Assembly: GCA_022315425.1 (NCBI GenBank) | Contig: JAIUPT010000038.1 | Location: 1-64,000, forward strand | DNA from: Pseudevernia furfuracea | Lineage: Eukaryota; Ascomycota; Lecanoromycetes; Lecanorales; Parmeliaceae | Direction of reading: 5' to 3' | Length of the DNA: 64,000 bases | Part shown: positions 55,691 to 64,000 of the stretch, one piece after another | Layout of the letters: each line of letters begins with the position of its first letter | Numbering within the stretch: position 1 is the first letter of the stretch | Made by a program: the position numbers and the translations under genes | The notes under the pieces: model-generated | Database searches by the model: none | What the model was told of the DNA's origin: nothing | What the model saw: the letters and a program-made list of their open reading frames with translations, nothing else

Positions 55691-56398
55691 CGCTGTTCAT
55701 GGGAGAAACCGAACACACTGGGTGTTCTTTCAGACACAGCCTGCAACCACGACTTTCATAAGATGCAAAAATCGTCTATCGGCTGGTCCGGTTGAGCGGT
55801 CGGAATTGCGTCCACCTAACCAAGGTCAGTGGGGAGAGGCACAGACGGGTAATGGAATTACTGTCTCACCACAAGGACCTTCACAAAAGGGGCTCAGGTC
55901 AGGCGCGATTCCGAAGCAGATCTGAGCACATTGTTCAGGCAACCGGGGCTCAGTCCTTCAAAGCCTGCTAGGCTATTTCGATCATGATTTCACGTTGACT
56001 GCTGGACAGAGATGATTTATAACAAGGGCTACAGGCTCGCCTATTAATACACTCTATTCGCTCGCAAGCCTGCCTTTACTAGGTTGCTCAATCTTCTCTT
56101 GCATAGTTTGACATTTGATCACCGTGCGATGTGTATGGTTGTCAAGCGACAAAAGTGATTGTATCGTTCGATGAAAGCACTCAAAGCCGTGCTTCTATCT
56201 ACCTAGGTAGTTCCGGATTTCAAGGGTGACATCTGCGAACGCAGGGCATACTGTAGCCCCATGCGTGTTTTGAGACTTGAAACCTATCAGGACGACCCAT
56301 TGCTGTCTCCTGATCCTGCTCGACCTTTCTGATGGTATCTCAGCTCAGCGAGCGCGATCCCAAATGCTCAGAGTAAGATTAAGGTATTTCCCGTCTCT
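55691..56398. other. Intergenic; no gene recognised
   Basis: About 700 bp with short frames only. Possibly includes decayed upstream parts of the HET gene, but no motif is legible. Confidence 0.5.
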
Positions 56399-57353
56399 TC
56401 AATCCACTGAACTAGCCGTCTTGGCGCTTTGCTCCTCAGATCGCTGTGGGTGAAGGCACCAGGACAGCTTGTACGAGGGGAGAAATCCGTCCTTATCACC
56501 ATCATCATCATCTCCTCCTTCAGAATCATCTTCGGTACCGTTTTCGGCGGTATATTCAGAGACAAACGTTGACTCCTGCTTCGTGGCGGCCATCGCCTTT
56601 TCCGACGCCAAGCGGTTCACAAACTTGCGAAAGTCATCATCTAATAATGACTTTCGACGTTCATCAAAGCCGGGGCCTTGTTGGTCATACCAACCGGAAA
56701 TGGTTAGGCTCTTGGAGACTTTCAGCTCAACGAGTGCCGTCATGATCTTCTGGCTGGCAGTAACTTCGGCGAGCAGACAACGCTCGTCTGTCCAGATCCC
56801 ATTCAACGCGAGCTCGAAAGTCCGGAGGTCACAGCCACGCTCGGTGAAGTGTCGAATCGTGGCAACAACGCTCGCCGTGGTGACCTGTACATCACGGCAT
56901 TCGGCTTCAACGTCCAGCTCCAGATGCTTAATTCTTTTCAGGTTCATGTCTAGGAACGCTGTGACTGGGTAGTCGCTGTTTCTTAATGCTGTCGTCCAGC
57001 ATAGGTAAGTAAATGTGTTTTCTCCATAGAGGATGGGTATGGCTTCTGAGTAGATTGTGCGGCACGTTCGTAAAATGGCGATCTCCGGCGAAAGATCTCT
57101 ATCTGCCTCGGGTTCAGAGCCGGACAGAGCTTTGTGACTGATTGTAGACCAGTACTTCGGAGGTTTATGTCTCTGCAGCTGAATCCAAGAGCTGCGGCAG
57201 AGAAGACATCGATATATCTGAACGCGTAATTCTGGTGGGAGTGAGAGGAAGGATAGAGCCGTCGCCTAACCACACAACATAGTCAGTAAGTGCTATCGCT
57301 CAGTGTCTAAATGCTCTAGAAGACCGTACTGTGGCAGTGTTTTCAGAACTCAT
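56399..57353 (-). CDS. 2EXR/F-box-like domain protein
   Basis: Two exons on the minus strand: 57353-57330 (MSSENTAT) and 57265-56399, with a 64-bp GTACGG..TAG intron bearing a TTACTGAC branch-like site; 296 residues. After ATALSFLSLPPELRVQIYRC comes ILRTCRTIYSEAIPILYGEN followed by TFTY, the pattern of the fungal 2EXR/F-box-like family (LPxEIRxxIY...L..CR.IY.EA.PILY..N.F). A leucine-rich helical region follows (IKHLELDVEAECRDVQVTTA). The C-terminus carries an acidic Glu/Asp-rich tract (TAENGTEDDSEGGDDDDGDK). Function unknown in this large family; possible ubiquitin-ligase adaptors. Confidence 0.82.
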
Positions 57354-57844
57354 GTTTGTGAATGATAGTGACCTCTAACGAATGGCAAGGGTTGGGTCTG
57401 TCGGATTTGGGCGTCAGTAATATACTGTAAGGCAAATATGGGCAAGAACCTTACCTTGCACGGTGCTCTCGAAAGGTGCTTGAATGTAGTGTCACGAAGC
57501 AAATGCGCCGTAGATGCTGTGCTTGAAGAACTGACGTGCTTTCTTTATATCTGGATGATCGCTGATGACAGACGTAGTCGTGGAAGTGAGAAGAGGAATC
57601 ATTCGAGGACGGTTGAATCGAGTGGAGTGAGACCAGACGGTTCACTGCTCTCGGCGCATACAATTTTGTTTCACTTCAGTAGAAGGCTATTCAAGGTGGC
57701 AAATGGTAGCTGTACTTGAAGCGAATGATAAACGAAGATAGGCAGAAGGGTTAAATAAAAATGATGGTGGCTGGTGAGGAGGAAGTGAAACATTCAATTC
57801 ACTTCGCTACCTCCGTTGGCAAGCAGTCATCCAAATTTTGTTTT
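57354..57844. other. Intergenic; no gene recognised
   Basis: Upstream side of the 2EXR-like gene and 3' side of the permease. A 93-codon plus frame (57438-57719) has no domain support. Confidence 0.5.
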
Positions 57845-59459
57845 CTAACGTCCAAGAAATCGACCACGCTCCCAATACCTCAAAGGGACGTAGGCAATGA
57901 GCGTAAACGCAAAAGCCAATTGGTTTCCAATATCGCCACCTGTCTCTCCGATCATAGCAGCGATCACGCCAACATACCAAGTCTGCACCATTCCTAGTAT
58001 GCAGCCCACAATACCCAGTAGGAACGCAATCAATCCAGCAATGCCAATGGGCATCTTCGATTCCGTGTTCCAGACTTCGAGATTGTAGTTCTCAAGACTG
58101 CCCTTGCGAAAGAGGTAGTGCTCGGTAAACAGTATGACGAAGAATGCTGTATTCCAGTAACCCAGAAGTGACAGGAAGTTTTGAAGAACAGCGAGCAGGT
58201 GATTGCGGCCGGCGACCCCGAGAAGTAGGATACCGATGAAGATTATAAGAGTCCAGAAAGCGCGTGGGACCACCTGGAGCGGTCTTGCAAAGAGCTGGAT
58301 GGACAAAGCAGCGGAGTAGATGGCTATGCAATTGATCCCAATACCAGAGAGGACCAGCACCACAAGTAAGAATTTCGCAAAGCCCCTGGGGAACAGGATC
58401 GTCTGAATCAAGTATCCAAGTCCATCATCGTATGCATTCGCCCAGTCGGTATTTACTCCCATTGTAGACCCAACGCAGCAGCCCATGACCATACCGATAC
58501 AAGTAGGAATTGTAATGCCCATGCTCGTGAGGAGAAAGACCTTCGTCTTGGAGGTATTGACCGGGTAGTGTACATAGTAGTCTGACACAATCGAAGACCA
58601 AGAAGCACTCGAGCCGTAGACAATAGCTAGTAGAGTCATTACAGTGCCCGAGAGCGTTTGTCCTTCTAGAGCTGAGGGTGTCTTAACGTCCGCAAAAGTG
58701 GCTGCTTCACCGTACATGATCATAAATATGACGAAGAAGATGGCCCATGCCCAGGACTCATACCAGAGTACGGCTCGGAGTCCGATGAAGCTGAAGATCA
58801 AGCCAAGGATTGCAACGATAACGACGCCCAGGACGAGTGAGACCCTGCCATCGGAGACAGCGGAGAGAGCGAGGCCACCAGTGATGCTACCAACGGAAGA
58901 CCAGCCGAGTTGTTCGATGACATTGAGGGCAGCGATTATCTTGGAAGGCCACCAGCCGAAGCTGTACCGTGTGATAGCGACTTGACGGAGACCAGTCCCA
59001 GGACCCAGAGTTGCGCACCATCCCTATGAGCAGAGTCCAGTCAGCACATCTGGTCTCGCATACGTTTTCGCCGTCACTGGCTTTCCTCACCGTAACCATG
59101 CTACCAAGCAACGTCCCAAATATCACCGTCAAGATGCTCTGTTTCAAATCCAGCCCAAACTCCCACCCCAAGAAGCCCGTAGCGAAGCAGCTCAGGTTCA
59201 TTGTCCCGCTCGCCCACATTAGGGCCATGATAGCCTGATTTGGAGGATTGCGATCCTCGGGCAGTATCCTTGCGGGGCCATTCTTCTCCACACCAAGCTT
59301 GTCATCAAGGAGGGCTTCATAATGGCGTAGGCGAGCAAGAATACCGCTAGGAGGCGGAGGAGGGGCGGTGTCGAATTCCGCGCTTTCGCTTTCGGAGGGG
59401 ATGGAGGAGATCACAGTCGCTTTCTCGCCTTTCTCTTCTGAAAACTCGTGTGAAGCCAT
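57845..59459 (-). CDS. NCS1 nucleobase permease (Fcy2-type purine-cytosine)
   Basis: Two exons on the minus strand: 59459-59091 and 59023-57845, with a 67-bp GTGAGG..TAG intron; 515 residues. The soluble N-terminus ends in ALLDDKLGVEKNGPARILPE followed by DRNPPNQAIMALMWASGTMN, typical of fungal NCS1 carriers. It continues with GLRQVAITRYSFGWWPSKII (substrate-site region), SVGSITGGLALSAVSDG, SDYYVHYPVNTSKTKVFLLT and about 12 membrane spans. FVILFTEHYLFRKGSLENYN lies near the end. Known relatives import adenine, guanine, hypoxanthine or cytosine with H+. It is divergent from the second decarboxylase gene. GATA-like sites (TGATAT at 59512; TTATCG at 59678) lie between them. Confidence 0.93.
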
Positions 59460-59914
59460 GCTTGTAGATAGACGTTGCTACGAGGCAAATTTAATCGAGG
59501 ACTCGACATGGTGATATACTTGTCAGATCTGACCGTCCGGCCCTCGCCTGCGTTCTGTGCGGGCGACTGCATATTCATAGGCTCTAGAACAAAGGAGCGT
59601 CCGAGGTGACGGGGATTCCGACCACTTCAGGCAGGTCGTACAAAAATACAGAAATATTACAGGTCGGGGCAGGTTTCTTATCGCTCTTCGCATATTAGGT
59701 AATTTGAATCGCCGTAGTTGGTACGGCGAACGAGATGTCCGAAGTCAGAAAGTGCGGGGTTGTGTTGGTGACGGGATGTGGGGGTTTCATGCCAAGATTT
59801 CGTGCCTGCCAAGTCAGCTGCCAAGTCATCCCACCCCCACATACTCTCCTCTAGAGTACTCTACTCTTTCCAGTTCAAACAACCATCACATCACAGCTTC
59901 AATTGCTACTCACC
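59460..59914. promoter_or_regulatory. Bidirectional promoter region
   Basis: 455 bp between the divergent permease (59459) and decarboxylase (59915) starts. The right half has TGCCAAG(A/T) repeats (about 59790-59825), CCCACCCCCACATAC and GTACTCTACTCT (59856-59867, shared with 53529-53540). A long pyrimidine-rich leader runs up to the CACCATG start. GATA-type motifs on the left side would fit nitrogen control of the permease, but this is inference. Confidence 0.5.
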
Positions 59915-61042
59915 ATGTCCGAAACCCAAGCAGGCTTCGATGCCAGTGCAAAAGCACTCAACAGCCTCACCACCGCTGCCGAAAACCACCCCGAGGCACC
60001 AGTCGCCCACCTCCATCGCCCTGCGAATCATGAATCTGCCCACTCATGGCTCGGCAAGATCCTACCTGCCTCAACCCTCGACAATTTGGAGACAAGGTTT
60101 CACATGGGCAACTATGTCATTGACAGACAGACGGGAGAGAAGAGCTTTGAATCAATGAGCATCTACGTCCGCCTGGGCATGCACCTTCTCTATTACGGCT
60201 CAGAGCAAGAGAAGGCACTACACTGGCAAAGGACACTTGAACTTCTCAAGAACCAAAGTGTGAAGATGGGGCGGGAATATGACACACCTGAGAGTAGGGC
60301 ACACATTGAGCCATTCATCCAGAGCTTCGATCTACAAGATTCCCTGGTGGAGATGAAGGAGCCGGATCCCACCAAGTATGCGACCTTCAACGACTTCTTC
60401 GCGCGCGAAATCAAGGAATCTGCCCGACCGATTGCTGAGCCAGAAGACGAATTTGTGACGTCGAGCCCTGCCGACTGCCGATTGACTGCTTACCCGACCA
60501 TTGACCTCGCCACGGAGTACTGGATCAAAGGCCGAGGCTTCACAGTCTCAAGACTGCTGACGGACCCAGCTCTGGCAAATCTGTTTGATGGAGGATCCAT
60601 CGTCATCGCTCGCCTGGCCCCTCAAGATTACCATCGCTGGCACGCACCGGTCTCCGGGACAGTGGAGAGCATCAAAGATATTCCGGGCGCCTACTATACC
60701 GTAAATCCACAAGCCATCAATGAATCTGGGACGCTGGACGTCTTCTGTGAGAACAAGAGATCAGTGATGCTTCTCAAGCGGTCTTCTACTGGATCTCCAA
60801 TCGCAATTATCGCCGTTGGCGCTATGCTCGTGGGCACGATCAAGTACAACGAGGGTGTTGAGGTTGGCACGAACGTCAGGAGAGGGCAGTGCTTGGGTGC
60901 CTTCTACTACGGAGGGAGTACTGTCATTGTGCTGTATCCCAAGGGTGAGGTTGTGCTTGATGAGGATCTCGTGAGGAACTCTACAAAAGACAAGTGTGAG
61001 ACTCTCATGAAGGTAGGTTGGAGCACTGGAACGACGCCATGA
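59915..61042 (+). CDS. Phosphatidylserine-decarboxylase-family enzyme, second type
   Basis: Intronless, 375 residues from ATG 59915 (CTCACCATGTCC context). NDFFAREIKESARPIAEPED, SPADCRLTAYPTIDLATEYW (Asp187), LAPQDYHRWHAPVSGTVESI (His240/His243) and YYGGSTVIVLYPKGEVV (Ser335 in GGST, the self-processing serine) give the Asp-His-Ser triad of PSDs. The N-terminus (ARSxLG-type: HSWLGKILPASTLDNLETRF) resembles soluble fungal PSD-like proteins, without the mitochondrial membrane anchor or C2 domains of Psd1/Psd2. It differs from the enzyme at 37.1-38.6 kb in its N-terminal domain and is not a recent duplicate. The substrate is undetermined. Confidence 0.9.
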   Translation: MSETQAGFDASAKALNSLTTAAENHPEAPVAHLHRPANHESAHSWLGKILPASTLDNLETRFHMGNYVIDRQTGEKSFESMSIYVRLGMHLLYYGSEQEKALHWQRTLELLKNQSVKMGREYDTPESRAHIEPFIQSFDLQDSLVEMKEPDPTKYATFNDFFAREIKESARPIAEPEDEFVTSSPADCRLTAYPTIDLATEYWIKGRGFTVSRLLTDPALANLFDGGSIVIARLAPQDYHRWHAPVSGTVESIKDIPGAYYTVNPQAINESGTLDVFCENKRSVMLLKRSSTGSPIAIIAVGAMLVGTIKYNEGVEVGTNVRRGQCLGAFYYGGSTVIVLYPKGEVVLDEDLVRNSTKDKCETLMKVGWSTGTTP

Positions 61043-61890
61043 CACTGCTATGAGCGGACCAAGTCGAGCTTTGGAGATTGAAGAAAACTAGCACAACGGG
61101 CAAGGATAGATAGGCCCGGAGGATTGATTATCATCATCCAGCTTCACATCGTCCTGTTTCATCGTCTCAAATGGAAGAGGAATGTCGCTCTCATCAGTTG
61201 TTTTGAACTGATTTCTTCTTCCTTCGCTGCAGTTACCGAATTCGTAACATTAACATTGCATGTTTTCAGATTCGATGCTGGTAAGTGCTCTCTCGTGAAG
61301 AAAAATGCTCCACGCGAGTACGCTCGTTCGGCAACTGATTTATTTTACTGTGTTGGAGTGCTGTTGATCAATACACGAGACTTTGATATGGAATGCCTAG
61401 CATACATATACTTGCAATGACTTTAGCTGAGGCCAATCCCAACATTTATTCTTTGAATAGAGCCATCATGCAGAGCAAACAGAAGAACTTCTTGTTATCG
61501 AGCAGAGTCCCGCAAGTCCCTTTTTGCATAGGCACGGCAGCCACTCCTTCGAGTTAGAGCTCGAACCCACCAGAGCCGGTTCGCATTTTCGACCTCCATC
61601 TTGGTCGTTTTCCAGACATAGCTCGGGTCTATCGCTGGATGCTCAAAGCTGCATGTGTAACGCGATCGATCATGCTTGACGGCCTAGTGACAAAAAGGGT
61701 TGAACTACGGGAAAGACACTACACAATTGGAATCCTACAATAACTCTGCATGCATAATGATGCAGTATGCGAGGATTATTACGAAGAGGGGCGTACCTTA
61801 CTGACCCCCACATACTTTCTAGCTTTCTTTCCCATCAAAACCCTTCACATCCTTAATCAAATTCGTCTTCATTCTCACGAACGAACAAAA
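61043..61890. other. Intergenic; no gene recognised
   Basis: 3' region of the decarboxylase, then short frames. The last ~100 bp upstream of 61891 are pyrimidine-rich and probably the leader of the AhpD-like gene. Confidence 0.5.
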
Positions 61891-63050
61891 ATGAAGCAAA
61901 ATTTCAAGCAACTAGAGCTACAGCTTCTACACACGTTGTCTTCGAGCCCGGTCATTCAGCCATGGCAGCCAAATCTCAGCCAATCTGAATCCCTTCCTCG
62001 GCTCTTCCATACCGTCAAAGCCAAATTTCCTTCGCCGCTAAGGCCCGATAGATGGTACGTCGTCGCGGTAAGGAGTTTACCCCTACTCGTACCATGCCTC
62101 TACCCTCAAAGTATTCTAAACAATCACTTTATAAATAATGACTTCGTCCCCAGGCATCCGCCCTCATCACAACCTCCGATCCCGCAAATATCGGCCTGCT
62201 CTGGACCTTCCTGATCGGTCAGCCAGAATACCACTCGCCACAGCAGCGACAAGTTCTCAGCAAGCGCTTACGCGAATTTTTTGTGGAAAATGGGTTACGA
62301 TAGGCGTGCCCAAGCCTACTGCTGCTCTGTTCTTAGGAGATGCGGGAGGATGCGGATCTGGGTCTCGCCAACTACGTCAGCCCTCAATTCGCCTCTACGC
62401 CCGGTACATTCTTCTCCAAGAAAATCTTCGCCACGAACTACTGCCTTCCACGCAGCCCCGCTTCCGACAGGGACGAACAAAGATCTCACACAGCGCTCAC
62501 CCCCGCCAACCGTGCTCGCGGTGGCCAATTCATCCCGCATCTCTACACCGAAGATCATATTGCCGCCATGTGGAACAATTGGGGTCCGGACTTCGAATGG
62601 CTGATCAAAGACGTCGAATACAGGCTATTTTCTGAGGACGGCACAATCTTAGGCACCACCAGGCACACCCGACACAGAGCTGATCACATACACCCCGATT
62701 GTGAGCCAAGGACTAGAAATCACGGTGCATAATCGTTCAGAAGGGGTACTTACTGGATATGTGGTTTGGTTTGGAGGAGATTGAGGGAGTGACTGAGTGG
62801 GGAGAATGTCAGCAGGTTTTGTCTCCTACGATGGTTGGTACCGTATTCTTGGATCGTGAGACGCGTTGTGGGAGCAGACGAACTGCACAAATTAGACATT
62901 TGAGATCGTGATGCATGAGAACTGCTAGTGGTTGCGAAGTGGGCGGGTATGGATACCACGGGTTGGCCGAACGTGAGAGAGATTGCCGCTGGGTTGAAGA
63001 AGTGGGCAGGCTGTCTTTTGCCATTTGCTAGACGGATACACTAGAAGATG
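61891..63050 (+). pseudogene. AhpD-like (carboxymuconolactone-decarboxylase-fold) gene, frameshifted
   Basis: ATG 61891; exon 1 ends 62067; an 86-bp GTAAGG..CAG intron joins in frame to 62154. Together these read WYVVAASALITTSDPANIGL followed by LWTFLIGQPEYHSPQQRQVL. The family frame then jumps: VTIGVPKPTAALF (about 62296), MREDADLGLANYVSPQF (about 62338), WGPDFEWLIKDVEYRLFSED (about 62580) and ELITYTPIVSQGLEITVHN (about 62680) lie in different frames with no splice sites to connect them. I recall this arrangement from fungal AhpD-like proteins (VGVPKxxxALF; DxEWLxxxVxYxLF). Single-base indels (near 62290, 62337, 62653) or sequencing errors are the simplest explanation. Confidence 0.48.
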
Positions 63051-63285
63051 AAATGAATGAGTAGCTGGCTGGTCGCACCGCCGAATGATTTAAACCAACT
63101 CGATGCTGTATTGACAGAAACGCACTCAGCCCATGGCTCCAGGCGCCCTTGAGCATTTGAGACCGTGGGCCCTTTCCCAAGGTCCTCGACAGCTAAAGGT
63201 CTTTATTGCGATTCATCGTAAGTTCGCTGGATTTTCTTAAGAACAATTGGCGCAATAACCTCAGAGTTGTAGGATAGATCATTCG
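63051..63285. other. Intergenic
   Basis: Short stretch, nothing recognised. Confidence 0.5.
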
Positions 63286-63669
63286 TCATTCCGATCTATA
63301 TTCTCTTCCTAAGTAAGCACTACCAGTGTCTCCATTGCGTGCAACAAGTGAATGCCAGATGGTGACAGTCTTATCATCGACCTGATAATATCTCGAGGTT
63401 TCCATGCGCGGTGGACGCGAAGGGCGAAGTCTGCCGTAGTAAAAACCGTACACTTTCGTATCTAAATCTAATCTGATAATCCATCTACAATTGTCCGCTA
63501 ACGCAGCCTGGCAGTTCTTGGGATGCCAAATGGGGGTGATCCAGTCAATTGACCTCGTGCAGTGTCCATGAGGCTTGAGGTGGCGTGATGCTGGTTGAGT
63601 TTCGTAAATGCCGCGACAGAAAGCAAACGTAGCATTGATGAGGACGGAAAGGGAGAAGGGAAATTTCAA
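63286..63669 (-). CDS. Possible small secreted protein exon (no in-frame ATG)
   Basis: A 127-codon minus frame starting at a TTG. It has a hydrophobic leader (KFPFSLSVLINATFAFCRGI), then HCTRSIDWITPIWHPKNCQA, followed by AALADNC and RPPRMETSRYYQVDDKTVTI. The W-x-P-x-W...C pattern and the PR-x-Y segment remind me of a family of ~130-200-residue secreted fungal proteins of unknown function. No ATG precedes it before the upstream stop, so either a 5' exon is missing from my reading or this is a remnant. Confidence 0.4.
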   Translation of the reverse strand: MKFPFSLSVLINATFAFCRGIYETQPASRHLKPHGHCTRSIDWITPIWHPKNCQAALADNCRWIIRLDLDTKVYGFYYGRLRPSRPPRMETSRYYQVDDKTVTIWHSLVARNGDTGSAYLGREYRSE

Positions 63670-64000
63670 GCGAATGGTACATAGATTGTGTAACCACTTT
63701 CTGTCACCGTTCTAAACGGAGTGAATCTTCTCATAAACCTTTGCAACATATTTCCGGGATTAAACCCGGAGAATTTGGAGCAGTCTATGCTTCAACGATG
63801 AACCATGACGTATACCTACGATCTCTTTGGCGGCGCAAGACCCGAACAGGCCGACAGACATTCTCAGCGATATATGATGTCCGTAGAATGCGACAGCTAG
63901 TCGGAAGCTTATTGCGTGGTCTATGTCCCTCACTGATTCGATCAGATGGCGACAGGACCCATTTCGCAACTAGCACTGCTTTGAGCCAAGGGATAAGCGG
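63670..64000. other. Right end of window; no gene recognised
   Basis: Short minus-strand frames with no domain. If the preceding frame is a real gene, this is where a first exon or promoter would lie. Confidence 0.45.

Overview
The window looks like the end or subtelomeric part of a chromosome from a filamentous ascomycete (Pezizomycotina; a Dothideomycete-like fungus is my guess, not shown). The reasons are short 46-86 bp GT..AG introns, fungal-only families (NACHT/NLR, HET, PTH11-like rhodopsin-domain, 2EXR/F-box-like, GH71, GH76, NCS1, Dal5-type MFS), and a two-speed composition. The first ~17.3 kb is very AT-rich, with repeats carrying C-to-T/G-to-A decay and many TAG/TAA/TGA stops, as expected from RIP (repeat-induced point mutation). 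The rest has balanced composition.

Region 1 (1-17.3 kb, repeats). It holds a decayed subtelomeric repeat (copies at about 10-233 and 459-660). A composite repeat is present twice (1048-2735 and 3948-5350): AT block, TTA/TTG microsatellite, 12-bp GCTGAG minisatellite, hairpin element. The hairpin element occurs five times and its inverted arms covary. A RIP-decayed Tad/I-type LINE spans about 8.5-16.63 kb, and a 5'-truncated tail copy lies at 3689-3889. A clean, non-RIPped, gag-only LTR retrotransposon (9228-11842, 182-bp LTRs, GAAAG target duplication) is nested in the LINE. A probable MITE lies at 16.76-17.29 kb.

Region 2 (17.3-36 kb, accessory and decayed genes). It holds an intact cysteine-rich secreted protein (18.4-19.75 kb) and an intact intron-rich GH71 alpha-1,3-glucanase (26.57-28.38 kb). 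Around them are broken genes: two NLR/STAND genes (20.36-22.5 kb plus strand; 33.4-35.9 kb minus strand with ankyrin repeats), a rhodopsin-domain gene and a hypothetical gene. Both NLR remnants have lost a normal Walker A motif, by different routes.

Region 3 (37-64 kb, mostly intact metabolic and surface genes). In order: a PSDC/PsiD-like decarboxylase; a DPBB/RlpA-like secreted protein ending in RDEL; an FAD monooxygenase; a GH76 mannanase; an F-box remnant; a Dal5-type MFS transporter; about 5 kb without recognisable genes; a rhodopsin-domain receptor; a glyoxalase-like protein divergent from an FMN 2-hydroxyacid oxidase ending in SRL; a HET remnant; a 2EXR/F-box-like gene; an NCS1 nucleobase permease divergent from a second phosphatidylserine-decarboxylase-family enzyme; and a frameshifted AhpD-like gene. 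The mix of two pyruvoyl decarboxylases, two flavoenzymes and two small-nitrogen-compound transporters could be a nitrogen or amine metabolism neighbourhood. That is inference from gene content only.

Introns, exon joins and starts were worked out by eye from splice consensus and reading-frame continuity. No RNA genes or CRISPR arrays were recognised.
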